Positions 18,717 to 30,982 of a stretch of DNA of 52,272 bases are shown here, in pieces. Origin of the DNA: Bog-793 sp050013835 (GTDB lineage: Bacteria > Actinomycetota > Acidimicrobiia > Acidimicrobiales > Bog-793). Within the stretch, counting starts at the first letter, position 1; each line of letters begins with the position of its first letter. The stretch lies in contig JBEKEM010000014.1 in NCBI GenBank assembly GCA_050013835.1, positions 1-52,272 on the forward strand, written 5' to 3'. Both the position numbers and the translations under genes were made by a program. The notes under the pieces are model-generated. The model made no database searches and was not told where the DNA came from. It was given only the letters and a program-made list of their open reading frames with translations.

Positions 18717-20783
18717 GTGCCACCCTTCCGCGTCGTCGCCGACTTCGCGCCCGCGGGTGACCAGCCGAAGGCGATCGCCGAGCTCACCGCGAGCATCGAA
18801 AGGGGCAACCGCTTCCAGACGCTGCTCGGGATCACCGGGAGTGGCAAGAGCGCGACTATCGCCTGGACAATCGAGAAGGTTCAGCGGCCCACGCTCGTCC
18901 TCGAGCCGAACAAGTCGCTCGCCGCCCAGATGGCGGGGGAGTTCCGCGAGTTCTTCCCCGACAACCGCGTCGAGTACTTCGTCTCGTACTACGACTACTA
19001 CCAGCCCGAGGCGTACATCCCCTCGACGGACACCTACATCGAGAAGGACTCGTCGATCAACGACGAGATCGACCGGCTCCGGCACTCGACGACGGCGAGC
19101 CTGCTTACCCGCCGGGACGTCATCGTCGTCGCCTCGGTCTCCTGCATCTACGGCCTCGGCTCGCCCGAGGAGTACGAGGGCCAGATCCTCGTCATCCACC
19201 CCGGCGAGATCCACGACCAGCGCGCGCTTCTCAAGCGCCTCGTCGACATGCACTACGACCGCAACGACCAGAACCTCGTGCGAGGCAATTTCCGGGTGCG
19301 CGGCGACACGATCGAGATCCACCCCGCCTACGAGGAGACCTCGGTACGCGTGGAGCTCCTGGGCGACGAGGTCGAGCGGCTCAGCCGCTTCGACGAGCTG
19401 ACCGGGGAGCTCCTCGGCGAGCTCGACGAGCTCGTCGTCTTCCCGGCGACCCACTATGTCGCCGGCGACGAGCGGTTGCGGGCGGCGATCGCCTCGATCG
19501 AGGCGGAGCTGCGCCAGCGCCTGCCGGAGCTCGAGTCCGCCGGCAAGCTCCTCGAGGCCCAGCGGCTCCGGATGCGGACCGAGCACGACCTCGAGATGCT
19601 CGGCGAGGTCGGCTACTGCAACGGCGTCGAGAACTACAGCCGTCACCTCGACGGCCGCCAGCCCGGTCAGCCGCCGTACACGCTGCTCGACTACTTCCCC
19701 GACGATTGGCTCCTCGTCGTCGACGAGAGCCACGTTTCGGTTCCCCAGCTCCACGGCCAATACTTCGGGGACCGCTCGCGCAAGGAGATCCTCGTCGAGC
19801 ACGGCTTCCGGCTCCCGTCGGCCCTCGACAACCGGCCGTTGCGGTTCGAGGAGCTTGAGGCGCGCCTCCAGCAGTGCGTCTTCATGTCGGCGACGCCGTC
19901 GCCCTACGAGCTGGGGGTCTCCGACGTCATCGCCGAGCAGATCGTCCGCCCGACGGGGCTCGTCGACCCCGAGGTCGTCGTCAAGCCGACGAAGCGCCAG
20001 ATCGACGACCTGATCGCCGAGATCGACGCTGTCGTTGCCCGCCACGAGCGCGTCCTCGTCACGACGCTCACGAAGAAGATGGCCGAGGACCTCACGGATT
20101 ACCTCCTCGAGGCGGGGCTGCGCGTCCGGTACCTGCACTCGAACGTGGAGACGATCGAGCGGATCGAGATCGTGCGCGACCTGCGTCTCGGGGACTTCGA
20201 CGTACTCGTCGGCATCAACCTTCTGCGCGAGGGCCTCGACCTGCCGGAGGTGTCGCTCGTCGCCATCCTCGACGCCGACAAGGAGGGGTTCCTTCGCTCG
20301 TCGACGTCGCTCATCCAGACGATCGGCCGGGCGGCCCGCAACGTCGCGGGCCGGGTCGTCCTCTACGCCGATGTCATCACCGACTCGATGCGCCACGCCC
20401 TCGCCGAGACCGAGCGCCGGCGCGAGCTGCAGCGCGCCTACAACCTCGAGCACGGGATCGACCCCCAGACGATCCGCAAGGCGGTCACCGACCTCGTCGC
20501 CCAGTTCCGCGCCGGCGGTTCGTCGCGCCCCCCCGAGACCTCGCAGCTGCCGGTCGGGGCGACGTCGGAGCGGAGCCGTCGGGCCGGGCGGCGCGCCGTC
20601 GAGCGGCTGGCAGGCCCCGTGCCCGAGCACCCCGGCGAGCTTCCGGCTGACGAGCTCACGCGGCTGATCGCCACGCTCGACGCCGAGATGCACGAGGCGG
20701 CGGCCGAGCTCCGCTTCGAGTACGCGGCCCGCCTGCGCGACGAGATCCGCCGGCTGAACCGCGAGCTCAAAGAAGTCGGCTAG
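18717..20783 (+). CDS. uvrB: Excinuclease ABC subunit B
   Basis: A 688-aa DNA-repair helicase-like ATPase. The P-loop reads GITGSGKSATIAW, with Ser in place of the usual Thr after the Lys. The beta-hairpin/damage-clamp region FVSYYDYYQPEAYIPSTDTY is intact. Motif VI is QTIGRAARN, and the C-terminal UVR domain for UvrC contact is present (AAELRFEYAARLRDEIRRLN). UvrB receives the lesion from UvrA and recruits UvrC for dual incision. The start is GTG. uvrA follows after 16 bp, so the two are almost certainly cotranscribed. Confidence 0.97.
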   Translation: MPPFRVVADFAPAGDQPKAIAELTASIERGNRFQTLLGITGSGKSATIAWTIEKVQRPTLVLEPNKSLAAQMAGEFREFFPDNRVEYFVSYYDYYQPEAYIPSTDTYIEKDSSINDEIDRLRHSTTASLLTRRDVIVVASVSCIYGLGSPEEYEGQILVIHPGEIHDQRALLKRLVDMHYDRNDQNLVRGNFRVRGDTIEIHPAYEETSVRVELLGDEVERLSRFDELTGELLGELDELVVFPATHYVAGDERLRAAIASIEAELRQRLPELESAGKLLEAQRLRMRTEHDLEMLGEVGYCNGVENYSRHLDGRQPGQPPYTLLDYFPDDWLLVVDESHVSVPQLHGQYFGDRSRKEILVEHGFRLPSALDNRPLRFEELEARLQQCVFMSATPSPYELGVSDVIAEQIVRPTGLVDPEVVVKPTKRQIDDLIAEIDAVVARHERVLVTTLTKKMAEDLTDYLLEAGLRVRYLHSNVETIERIEIVRDLRLGDFDVLVGINLLREGLDLPEVSLVAILDADKEGFLRSSTSLIQTIGRAARNVAGRVVLYADVITDSMRHALAETERRRELQRAYNLEHGIDPQTIRKAVTDLVAQFRAGGSSRPPETSQLPVGATSERSRRAGRRAVERLAGPVPEHPGELPADELTRLIATLDAEMHEAAAELRFEYAARLRDEIRRLNRELKEVG

Positions 20784-20799
20784 GCCGTATCCTCTGAAG

Positions 20800-23628
<2,829 letters not shown>

Positions 23629-23703
23629 GCGCCGGGAAGTCGTCGGGTCAGACGGTGGCAGTCGCATCGCAACGGCGCTCGATTGGGTCGTATCGGCCGA
23701 CTC

Positions 23704-23731
23704 GGGAGTCGGGGATGCATCCCCGACTCCC
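23704..23731. terminator. Perfect 28-bp palindrome after uvrA
   Basis: The arm GGGAGTCGGGGA is followed by TGCA and the exact complementary arm TCCCCGACTCCC, giving a 12-bp stem with a 4-base loop. It lies between convergent genes (uvrA and the membrane-protein gene), so a bidirectional terminator is the simplest reading. There is no T-tract, and a protein-binding site remains possible. Confidence 0.65.
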
Positions 23732-23796
23732 AGCCGCGGTCGGGAATGCTTCCGACCGATGGAGAGCTCGAAGCACGATCAGCCTTGGCAGTCGTC

Positions 23797-24327
23797 CTAC
23801 TTCAGCTGACTGTTCTCTGTGGAGGCGTCGGTCCCCGGCTTGATGATCACATCAGTGACGTTCCTCACCAGCTGCAAGAACGCGTAGTCCGCATAGCCGA
23901 AGACGAAGGCCACGACGTAGAAGGTGTCACGATCCACAGCGACGTTCTTCTTGCTGCCGAGATTGAGCAGAACCAGGTAGATCAGTGCACCAATCGATCC
24001 CGTCACGGCTCCAAAGAGGGGTCGGATGTAGTAGTGGTAGTCGAAACTTCGCTTCCAGGTGTGGTTGAAGCGGAATATGCCCCAGAGACTCGACACGACC
24101 GCACCGGCTGCAGCAAACCATACGGTGCCGACAGGAAGAGGCCCGAGGGACGTCGGGACGCGGAGGCGAAATGCCGACCAAGTCACGTACGTGATGAACA
24201 ACGCGATCAACAGGAGCAAGTAGGTCAATGTCAAGAAGAAGATGATCTTCGGCATATCGCCTATCTTCTCCGGTCGATCGCTTGTTGGCGCCTTCTTCTC
24301 TTCTGGTTTTGGTTCGATGTTCGACAT
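23797..24327 (-). CDS. Membrane protein of unknown function
   Basis: A 176-aa protein with a charged Pro/Glu/Lys-rich N-terminus (1-25) and hydrophobic segments at about 28-50, 63-82 and 106-125, plus a weaker one at 135-155, followed by a polar tail. I do not recognise the family. Base composition is visibly lower in GC than uvrA and nadA, with several AT-ending codons, which suggests acquisition by transfer. It is convergent with uvrA. The only neighbour in the accessory patch is a decayed gene. Confidence 0.65.
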   Translation of the reverse strand: MSNIEPKPEEKKAPTSDRPEKIGDMPKIIFFLTLTYLLLLIALFITYVTWSAFRLRVPTSLGPLPVGTVWFAAAGAVVSSLWGIFRFNHTWKRSFDYHYYIRPLFGAVTGSIGALIYLVLLNLGSKKNVAVDRDTFYVVAFVFGYADYAFLQLVRNVTDVIIKPGTDASTENSQLK

Positions 24328-24759
24328 AAGCAGTCCCCCAACAGATGCCGCAAGATTCCTGGGGAGATGCTATGCGCGCTGAAGCTGTTCGTCGTAGATG
24401 GTTCATGACACCGAGACTCAGGCGTCGGTGGGCAGGCCCGCAACGACCTCGCGCGACGATCGGGGATAGCAACGGGGCGACAGCGAAATCTGGCCCGATG
24501 CCTCGACCGCTTCCAGGTCAATTCCCGTCGGATCGAGACGTCGCGCGCAACGAGAGTTCGCGGAACGGCGCAAGTGTCCGAGCCGGTTCGCACTTAGATG
24601 GCGGCGACTTCTCGGGGGGCCGCATGCAGGAGGTCGAGGGTGGCAGAGGCACGACCAGGGAGCAGACGCGGGACATAGTTCATGGCTTTTTGCGACACCG
24701 CTTGCAGATAATCGAGGCGTGAGGGTCCATCAAGGCATTCAAGCGTGGGCTGGCCGAGG
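24328..24759. other. 432-bp region without a gene
   Basis: Upstream of both the membrane-protein gene (minus strand) and the decayed toroid gene (plus strand). Moderate GC; open frames are short and lack starts with ribosome sites. No repeat or RNA signature was seen. Confidence 0.45.
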
Positions 24760-25774
24760 ATGAGCTGGACCGACCACCTCGACGGTGATCCCCTCCCTTG
24801 GCTGCTCGCGGAGGACGCGCCGGCCGTGCGAGCCGCAACGCTGCAACGTTTGTTGGACCGACCGGCTGACGACCCTGATGTTGTCGTGGCATGAGCCGCG
24901 GCGATGCGGGCCGAGCCGATCCGATCGATTCTCGCGGCACAGGATCCAGCGGGTTGGTGGGTCAAGCCAGGTGCTGGCTATTCCCCCAAGTACACAGGCA
25001 CCGTGTGGGAGTTGATCTTCTTGGACCAGCTCGGTGCTGACGCCACCGATCCCCGCATTCAACGCGCGTGCGACTACGTGCTCACCCATACCCCGACAAT
25101 CTCGGGTGGCTTCGGCGCTTCGGGTTCCAGGGATGACAGCCCGCCGCCGCCGTCAAAGGTCATCCACTGCCTCAACGGCAACATCGTGAGGGCCCTCGTC
25201 GGTTTTGGTCGCATCGATGACGCTCGGTTGCGGGTCGCCGTGGACTGGGCCGCCCGCGCGATCACCGGCGAGGGCGTGGACCGTTACTACGGCTCACGCA
25301 CGAGTGGCCCCGGCTTCGCGTGCGGCGCGAACGACGGGAAGCCGTGCGCCCTGGGGGGCGGTGAAGGAGCTTCGCGGCCTCGCCCGGATACCGCCGCGCA
25401 AGCGCAGCCGACTCGTTCGCACTGCCATCGACCAAGCCGTTGACTTCTTGCTGTCTCGCGATCCGGCCGTCGCGGACTACCCGACGCCCTCACGAGACAC
25501 CAAACCCGCAAGCACCTGGTTCAAGGCCGGCTTTCCATCCCGCTACGTGACTGACGTGCCTCAAAACCTCGAGGTCCTCGCCGAACTCGGGCACGCCAGA
25601 GATCTCCGGCTCCGGAACGCGTTGAGATGGGTCGAGGCCCAGCAGGAACAAGGTCGGTGGAGCAACCGCTACGCCTACAACGGCAAGACGGTTGTCGATA
25701 TCGAGTGCCAGGGCCAACCCTCCAAGTGGGTCACTCTCCGGGCCTGCGCTGTCCTCCGAGCTGCGTGGAAATAG
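24760..25774 (+). pseudogene. Decayed alpha/alpha-toroid (squalene cyclase/prenyltransferase-like) protein gene
   Basis: From the ATG at 24760 the frame reads MSWTDHLDGDPLPWLLAED, then meets TGA at 24892-24894 where one base change (CGA to TGA) would restore the frame into AAAMRAEPIRSILAAQDP. Near 25348-25351 one extra C (GCCC for GCC) shifts the frame; reading on in the next frame gives GAVKELRGLARIPPRKRS and continues to the stop at 25774. Conceptual repair gives about 338 residues with repeated helical motifs such as NLEVLAELGHARDLRLRNAL. Intact relatives occur in many actinobacteria and resemble toroid repeats of terpene cyclases; function is unknown. Two independent lesions make this a pseudogene rather than recoding. 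Confidence 0.85.
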
Positions 25775-25894
25775 GCAGACCCGAGTGCGGAGGAAAACTC
25801 CGTCGCTCGGACGTGCTGCGCACCCAAGATCGTGTCGCAATCCAGATCGCTCCGGAGAGGCGATGCGGGCAGGTTCGGCGCGTCGGCGAGCCCG

Positions 25895-27052
25895 TCAGAA
25901 GCTCGATCCGCCGATCTCCAGCATCCGGTCGAGTGCGACCCGGGCGTCGGCCGCCGTCGCCTCGTCGACGACGATCCGGTTGCGCACCTCGCCCTCGACG
26001 AGGCCCTCGAGGACCCAGGCGAGATGGGTCAGGTCGATGCGGAACATCGTCGAGCACGGGCAGACGAGCGGGTCGAGCGAGACGATGGTGAGCTCGGGGT
26101 GCTCCTCAGCCAGCCGGTGGACGAGGTGGATCTCGGTCCCGATGCCGATCGCCGTGCCCGGGGCAGCGCGCTCGACGTAGTGGATGATCGTGTCGGTCGA
26201 GCCGATCTTGTCGGCGAGCACCGCGACCTCGTGGGCGCATTCGGGGTGGACCACGACCTTGCCGTCCGGGTGGGCCGCCCGGAAGGCGGCGACGTGGTCC
26301 GGGGTGAAGCGCTGGTGCACCGAGCAGTGGCCCTTCCAGAGCAAGAACGTCGTCTCTTTCAGGTCGGATTCCGCGAGCCCGCCCGTCGCGAGGCGCGGGT
26401 CCCAGACCCGCTCGTCTTTGGCGGTGAAGCCGAGGGCGCGGACGGTGTTGCGGCCGAGGTGCTGGTCGGGGAAGAAGAGGACCTTGCGCCCCGTGGCAAT
26501 GACGTGCTCGACGAGCCCGGGTCCCGGGGCGGCGTCGTAGGGGACGCCGAGCGCCCAGCGCAAGGCGCTGTCGGCGTTCGCGGACGTGCACACCGTGCCG
26601 CGGTGGCGGCCGACGAAGGCCTTGAGGGCGGCAGACGAGTTCATGTAGGTGACGGGCACGACCGAGTCGAGGTCGACGACCACTTCGAGCTCCGACCAGG
26701 CGGTCTCCACGGCGTCGAGGTCGGCCATGTCCGCCATCGAGCAGCCGGCGTTGAGGTCCGGCAGCAGGACTTGCTGCTCGGGGGCGGTGAGGATGTCGGC
26801 CGCCTCGGCCATGAAGGTGACCCCGCAGAACACGATGAACTCGGCCCGGTGCTGGTCGGCGGCGAAGCGCGAGAGCCCGAAGGAGTCGCCGCGGGCGTCG
26901 GCCCAGCGCATCACCTCGTCGCGCTGGTAGTGGTGGCCGAGGATCACGATCCTGTCGCCGAGGGTCGCGCGGGCCGCGCCGATCATGGCGACGAGCTCGT
27001 CCTCGCTCGCGCGGGTGTAGCGGTCCGGCAGTGGCGCCTGCAGGCGGAACAT
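25895..27052 (-). CDS. nadA: Quinolinate synthase
   Basis: A 385-aa protein from the ATG at 27052. The triplicated NadA fold and its [4Fe-4S] cysteines are visible: FCGVTFMAEAADIL, HPEC and LVCPCSTM, together with ILGHHYQRDEV near the N-terminus and the substrate residues in YMNSSAALKAF. NadA condenses iminoaspartate with dihydroxyacetone phosphate to quinolinate in de novo NAD synthesis; its DHAP substrate comes from the reaction catalysed by TpiA, encoded downstream. nadB and nadC are not adjacent, which is unusual. It is divergent from uvrC across 124 bp. Confidence 0.96.
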   Translation of the reverse strand: MFRLQAPLPDRYTRASEDELVAMIGAARATLGDRIVILGHHYQRDEVMRWADARGDSFGLSRFAADQHRAEFIVFCGVTFMAEAADILTAPEQQVLLPDLNAGCSMADMADLDAVETAWSELEVVVDLDSVVPVTYMNSSAALKAFVGRHRGTVCTSANADSALRWALGVPYDAAPGPGLVEHVIATGRKVLFFPDQHLGRNTVRALGFTAKDERVWDPRLATGGLAESDLKETTFLLWKGHCSVHQRFTPDHVAAFRAAHPDGKVVVHPECAHEVAVLADKIGSTDTIIHYVERAAPGTAIGIGTEIHLVHRLAEEHPELTIVSLDPLVCPCSTMFRIDLTHLAWVLEGLVEGEVRNRIVVDEATAADARVALDRMLEIGGSSF

Positions 27053-27176
27053 GGGGCCTCGTCTCAGTTGTCGCTCCGCTAGCGGCCGGCGGGGACAGCC
27101 TGGTCGCCCGTCCGCGGGTTTGTCGGCCACGAAGCTCTGTCCGCCGGGGTACCAGGCCGGCGTAGCCTCCAGGTTA
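27053..27176. promoter_or_regulatory. Divergent promoter region nadA/uvrC
   Basis: These 124 bp separate the start codons of two divergent genes, so they must carry both promoters unless uvrC is transcribed from farther away. No SOS box or clear NAD-regulator operator could be recognised by eye. Confidence 0.4.
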
Positions 27177-29084
27177 GTGCTCGAACGTCCCAGATCCGTC
27201 CCGGACGCGCCCGGCTCGTACCAGTTCAAGGACGCCGACGGACGCGTCATCTACGTGGGCAAGGCCATCTCGCTGAAACAGCGGCTTTCCAACTACTTCG
27301 GCGATCCCTCGCAGCTGCACCCCCGCACCCAGCAGATGCTCGAAAGGGCACGTTCGGTCGAGTGGATCCAGGTGCGCTCCGAGGTCGAGGCGATCATGCT
27401 CGAGTACAGCCTGATCAAGGAGCACCGGCCACATTTCAACGTGCGGCTCGTCGACGACAAGAGCTACCCGTTCATCGCCGTCACGACCGACGAGAACTGG
27501 CCCCGCGTCGCGATCGTGCGCGGCACGAGGCGCAAGGGCACGCGCTACTTCGGTCCGTACGCACAGTCCTACGCGCTACGGGAAATGCTCGACATGCTCG
27601 TACGGTCGTTCCCCGTCCGGAGCTGCACGAACACCAAGTTCGCTCGGCACGAACGGCTTGGGCGGCCGTGCCTGCTCTTCCACATCGAGCGCTGCTCGGG
27701 CCCCTGCGTCGGAGAGGTGACGCCCACCGAGTACCGGCGGCTCGTCGAGGACCTCTCCCGGTTCCTCGACGGCGATACCAGGGCGGTCGTCGCCAGGCTC
27801 GAGGCGGGGATGCGCCGGGCCGCCGCGGCCGAGGAGTACGAGAAGGCGGCACGCTTCCGCGACCAGCTCGAGTCGGCCCGTCTCGCCGGCGAGCACCAGG
27901 ACGTCGTCGGAACCGCCGACGAGGACTTTGACGTGATGGCGATCGCCGAGTCCGAGCTCGACGCCGCCGTGCAGGTCCTGCACGTCCGGCACGGGCGGGT
28001 CGTCGGCCGGCAGGGCTTCGTCTTAGAGAAGGTCGAGGATCTCGGACCCGCCGACCTCGTCGCCCGGGCGCTCGGCCAGCACTACGCCGAGACGCCGCTC
28101 GGCGTGCCGAGAGAGGTCCTCGTGCCGGCGATGCCGGCCGAGCACGAGGCCTACGCGGATTGGCTCACCGGACGGCGGGGCTCGGCAGTCGTGATCCGCG
28201 TTCCGCGGCGGGGGCACAAGCGGGCGCTCATCGGCGTCGCCGAGCAGAACGCCGCCGAGCAGCTCGTCCGGCACCGTACCCGGCGCGCGACCGACCTCGC
28301 GGCCAGGGCCCGGGCGCTCGAGGAGCTGCAGGCGCACCTCGGGCTCGCCGAGGCGCCGCTGCGCATCGAGTGCTACGACATGAGCCACCTGCAGGGGAGC
28401 GACTACGTGGGGTCGATGGTCGTGATGGAGGACGGCCTCACCAAGCGCAGCGACTACCGGCGCTTCAAGGTGACCGGCGTCGCGGGCAACGACGACTACG
28501 GAGCGATGGAGGAGGTGCTGACGAGGCGGCTGAAGCGCCTCGCCGAGCCGGCGGCGCCCGCCGATGACGAGACGGTGGCCCGGCGGCGCCGGTTCGCCTA
28601 CCCGCCGCAGCTGCTGCTGCTCGACGGCGGCAAGGGGCAGCTGGCCGTCGGGGTGCGGGTGCTCGCCGCCCTCGGGCTCGCAGGCAGGGTCGCCGTCGCG
28701 GCGCTGGCCAAGCAGTTCGAGGAGGTCTTCGTGCCCGGGAGCCCGGACCCGGTGCGGATCCCGCGGGACTCCGAGGCGATCTACCTCCTGCAGGAGATCC
28801 GCGACGAGGCCCACCGCTTCGCCGTCGCCTACCACCGGGAGCTGCGGGCCCGTCGGCTCCGACCCGACCCCCTTGGGGGCGTGCGGGGTCTCGGCCGGGC
28901 CCGGCGGGCGCGCCTTGTGACCCAGTTCGGCTCGCTGCGGGCGATACGAGCCGCGAGCTCGGACGACCTCCGGGGCGTTTCCTGGCTCCCCGACGACGTC
29001 GCCGACGCCGTCTTTGCCAGGCTCCACCCCGGCGGGGCCCGTCCCCCGTCCGGCACAGGGCGCAGCCCGCGGGTGGCATCGTGA
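27177..29084 (+). CDS. uvrC: Excinuclease ABC subunit C
   Basis: A 635-aa nuclease from the GTG at 27177, chosen because the protein then starts directly before the GIY-YIG domain. The order is GIY-YIG (GSYQFKDADGRVIYVGKA, with GSY for the usual GVY), the conserved Glu in EAIMLEYSLIKEHRP, a Cys-rich linker (CTNTKF, CLLFHIERCSGPC), a UVR motif (AAAAEEYEKAARFRDQLE), the RNase H-like 5' nuclease (IECYDMSHLQG, LLLLDGGKGQL) and tandem helix-hairpin-helix at the C-terminus. It makes both incisions around UvrB-bound lesions. uvrA and uvrB lie just upstream, separated by an accessory patch and nadA. Confidence 0.97.
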   Translation: MLERPRSVPDAPGSYQFKDADGRVIYVGKAISLKQRLSNYFGDPSQLHPRTQQMLERARSVEWIQVRSEVEAIMLEYSLIKEHRPHFNVRLVDDKSYPFIAVTTDENWPRVAIVRGTRRKGTRYFGPYAQSYALREMLDMLVRSFPVRSCTNTKFARHERLGRPCLLFHIERCSGPCVGEVTPTEYRRLVEDLSRFLDGDTRAVVARLEAGMRRAAAAEEYEKAARFRDQLESARLAGEHQDVVGTADEDFDVMAIAESELDAAVQVLHVRHGRVVGRQGFVLEKVEDLGPADLVARALGQHYAETPLGVPREVLVPAMPAEHEAYADWLTGRRGSAVVIRVPRRGHKRALIGVAEQNAAEQLVRHRTRRATDLAARARALEELQAHLGLAEAPLRIECYDMSHLQGSDYVGSMVVMEDGLTKRSDYRRFKVTGVAGNDDYGAMEEVLTRRLKRLAEPAAPADDETVARRRRFAYPPQLLLLDGGKGQLAVGVRVLAALGLAGRVAVAALAKQFEEVFVPGSPDPVRIPRDSEAIYLLQEIRDEAHRFAVAYHRELRARRLRPDPLGGVRGLGRARRARLVTQFGSLRAIRAASSDDLRGVSWLPDDVADAVFARLHPGGARPPSGTGRSPRVAS

Positions 29085-29875
29085 CGAAGTCCGCCGCCCG
29101 CAGGCCGCCGAGGCTCGCTGGGGCGGGCCCGCCGCCTTTCGTCGAGAGCTGGGACGAACACGCCAGCTGGTGGAAGGCGACGTTCACGGGGGGGGCGGAC
29201 CGCGAGTACGAGATCGAGATCATCCCGCTCGTCGTGCGCGAGCTCGCCGGGCACCGTCTCGTCGTCGACATCGGCTGCGGTGAGGGCCAGGTCGCCCGGG
29301 CCCTGGCCGCAGCCGGCTGCCGGGTCTTGGGCGTCGACCCGTCCGGCGCGCAGCTCGCCAACGCCCTCGACGTCATCGACGACGCTCTCGCCATCGATTA
29401 CGTCCGGGCTGAGGGGGAGCGGCTGCCCCTCGCGACCGGATCGGTTGACGCCGCTTTCTGCTGCCTCGTCATCGAGCACGTCGCCGACGCCGACGCCCTG
29501 CTCTCCGAGGCGGCCCGGGTGCTCGCCCCAGGGGGCACGTTCCTCCTCGTCGTCAACCACCCGGTATTCCAGGGCCCGGGGAGCGGCTTCGTCGACGACC
29601 AGATCCTCGATGAGCGCTACTGGCGGGTCGGCCCCTACCTCGTCGAACAGTGGGACGTCGAGGAGGTCGACCCCCACGTCTCGCTCGCCTTCAGCCATCG
29701 GCCTCTCTCGCGCTACGTGAACCCGCTCGCCGACCGCGACCTCGTCCTCGTCCACCTCGAGGAGCCGTCACCCCGGATGGAGCTGCTCGCCGGCTCGATC
29801 GACGCCGAGTTCGAAGCGACCATCCCACGGCTTTGCGCGATGCGCTTCGAGCACCGTCCGCGGGTGCGTCCCTGA
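29081..29875 (+). CDS. Class I SAM-dependent methyltransferase
   Basis: A 264-aa Rossmann methyltransferase. Motif I is VVDIGCGEGQVARALAAAG, with an acidic residue in VLGVDPS, motif II ADALL, and FLLVVNHPVF in the post-motif strand. The GTG start overlaps the uvrC stop (GTGA), so it is translationally coupled to uvrC. Layout resembles the UbiE/MenG and tRNA/small-molecule methyltransferase group (Methyltransf_11). The substrate cannot be assigned; its place between uvrC and rapZ is not usual and may point to an acidimicrobial lineage feature. Confidence 0.85.
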   Translation: MTKSAARRPPRLAGAGPPPFVESWDEHASWWKATFTGGADREYEIEIIPLVVRELAGHRLVVDIGCGEGQVARALAAAGCRVLGVDPSGAQLANALDVIDDALAIDYVRAEGERLPLATGSVDAAFCCLVIEHVADADALLSEAARVLAPGGTFLLVVNHPVFQGPGSGFVDDQILDERYWRVGPYLVEQWDVEEVDPHVSLAFSHRPLSRYVNPLADRDLVLVHLEEPSPRMELLAGSIDAEFEATIPRLCAMRFEHRPRVRP

Positions 29876-29936
29876 CGACGAGGAATCCCTGGTCGCGGGT
29901 CGCCGGGATGCGAGAATCACGAGGGAGGACGCGTCG

Positions 29937-30791
29937 ATGGCCGAGTACCTGATCGTCGCGGGGTTGTCGGGAGCGGGGCGGTCGACCGCGGCCGCGGCAC
30001 TCGAGGACTTCGGCTGGTTCGTGATCGACAACCTGCCGCCCGCCCTCGTCGGCAAGGTCGCGGAGCTCGCAGCCCTGCCGGGCAACGAGTCCGACCGGTT
30101 CTGCTTCGTCGTCGGCCGGGGCGGGCTCGAGTCCGTGGCCGAGATCGTCCCGGCGATCGAGGACCTGCGCGCCTCGGGCGCCCGGGTGCGGGTCATCTAC
30201 CTGGAGGCCTCGGACGAGGTCCTCGTCCGGCGGTTCTCCGGCACCCGTCGGCGCCACCCGGTCGAGGCCGAGGGCGTGCTCGAGGCGATCCAGTCCGAGC
30301 GGCGGCTTCTCGCGCCGCTCCTCGCCGACGCCGACGTGGTCATCGACACGAGCGAGACGAACGTCCACGAGCTGCGCGACCGCCTCGTCGAGCTCTTCGC
30401 CGGGCGGAAGCCGGCCGGCGAGTTGGAGACCTCGATCGTCTCGTTCGGCTTCAAGCACGGCCTCCCCCTGGAGGCCGACCTCGTTTTCGACGCCCGGTTC
30501 CTCCCCAACCCTCACTGGATCGATGCCCTGCGCCCGCACAACGGCCTCGACGAGGACGTGCGCGAGTACGTGATGTCCTCGCCCGAGGCGGTCGAGTTCC
30601 TCGAGCGGATCGGCGACCTCGCCGCTTTCCTCCTGCCGTACTACGCCCGGGAGGGGAAGTCCTACGTGTCGATCGCCATTGGCTGCACCGGCGGGCGGCA
30701 CCGCTCGGTCGTCCTCGCCGAGGCGCTTGCCGCGAGGCTGCGGGCCCGGGACTTCGCGCCCGAGGTCCACCACCGCGATCTGAACCGGTAG
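29937..30791 (+). CDS. rapZ: RapZ-family nucleotide-binding protein
   Basis: A 284-aa P-loop protein (YvcJ/RapZ). The N-terminus reads VAGLSGAGRSTAAAALED, where Arg replaces the usual Lys in the Walker A (GxxxxGKS) position. The Walker B-like FVIDNLPP and the C-terminal domain (SFGFKHGLP, DVRFLPNP-like ARFLPNPHW, IAIGCTGGRHRSV) match well. In Proteobacteria RapZ is an RNase adaptor; in actinobacteria the homologue binds nucleotides and lies in the uvrC-rapZ-yvcK-whiA-gap block. Here yvcK and whiA are missing from the expected place. A GGGAGG ribosome site precedes the ATG. Confidence 0.93.
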   Translation: MAEYLIVAGLSGAGRSTAAAALEDFGWFVIDNLPPALVGKVAELAALPGNESDRFCFVVGRGGLESVAEIVPAIEDLRASGARVRVIYLEASDEVLVRRFSGTRRRHPVEAEGVLEAIQSERRLLAPLLADADVVIDTSETNVHELRDRLVELFAGRKPAGELETSIVSFGFKHGLPLEADLVFDARFLPNPHWIDALRPHNGLDEDVREYVMSSPEAVEFLERIGDLAAFLLPYYAREGKSYVSIAIGCTGGRHRSVVLAEALAARLRARDFAPEVHHRDLNR

Positions 30792-30982
30792 GCGGCGGGC
30801 CGGGCCGGATCCCGCCCCAGGCGGCCGCCCCGACCGGACCGGTCGCGCTCGGGCCGTTAGCCTCTAGACCGTGGCCCGAGTGGCGGCGATCCTTGGGTCG
30901 GACGGGATCACCCGGGCCACAGCTGGAACATCGGACACGTCCCGGTGGCGCGCCACCGGGGAACCTGAGCGGGAGCGGAGTC

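Noticed and set aside
23704..23731. Palindrome considered as an SOS (LexA) operator for uvrA
   Set aside because: It lies after the gene, not in a promoter, and does not match the GAAC-N4-GTTC core.
24892..24894. In-frame TGA considered as selenocysteine recoding
   Set aside because: The position equals Arg in related proteins, no hairpin of SECIS type follows, and an independent frameshift lies downstream.
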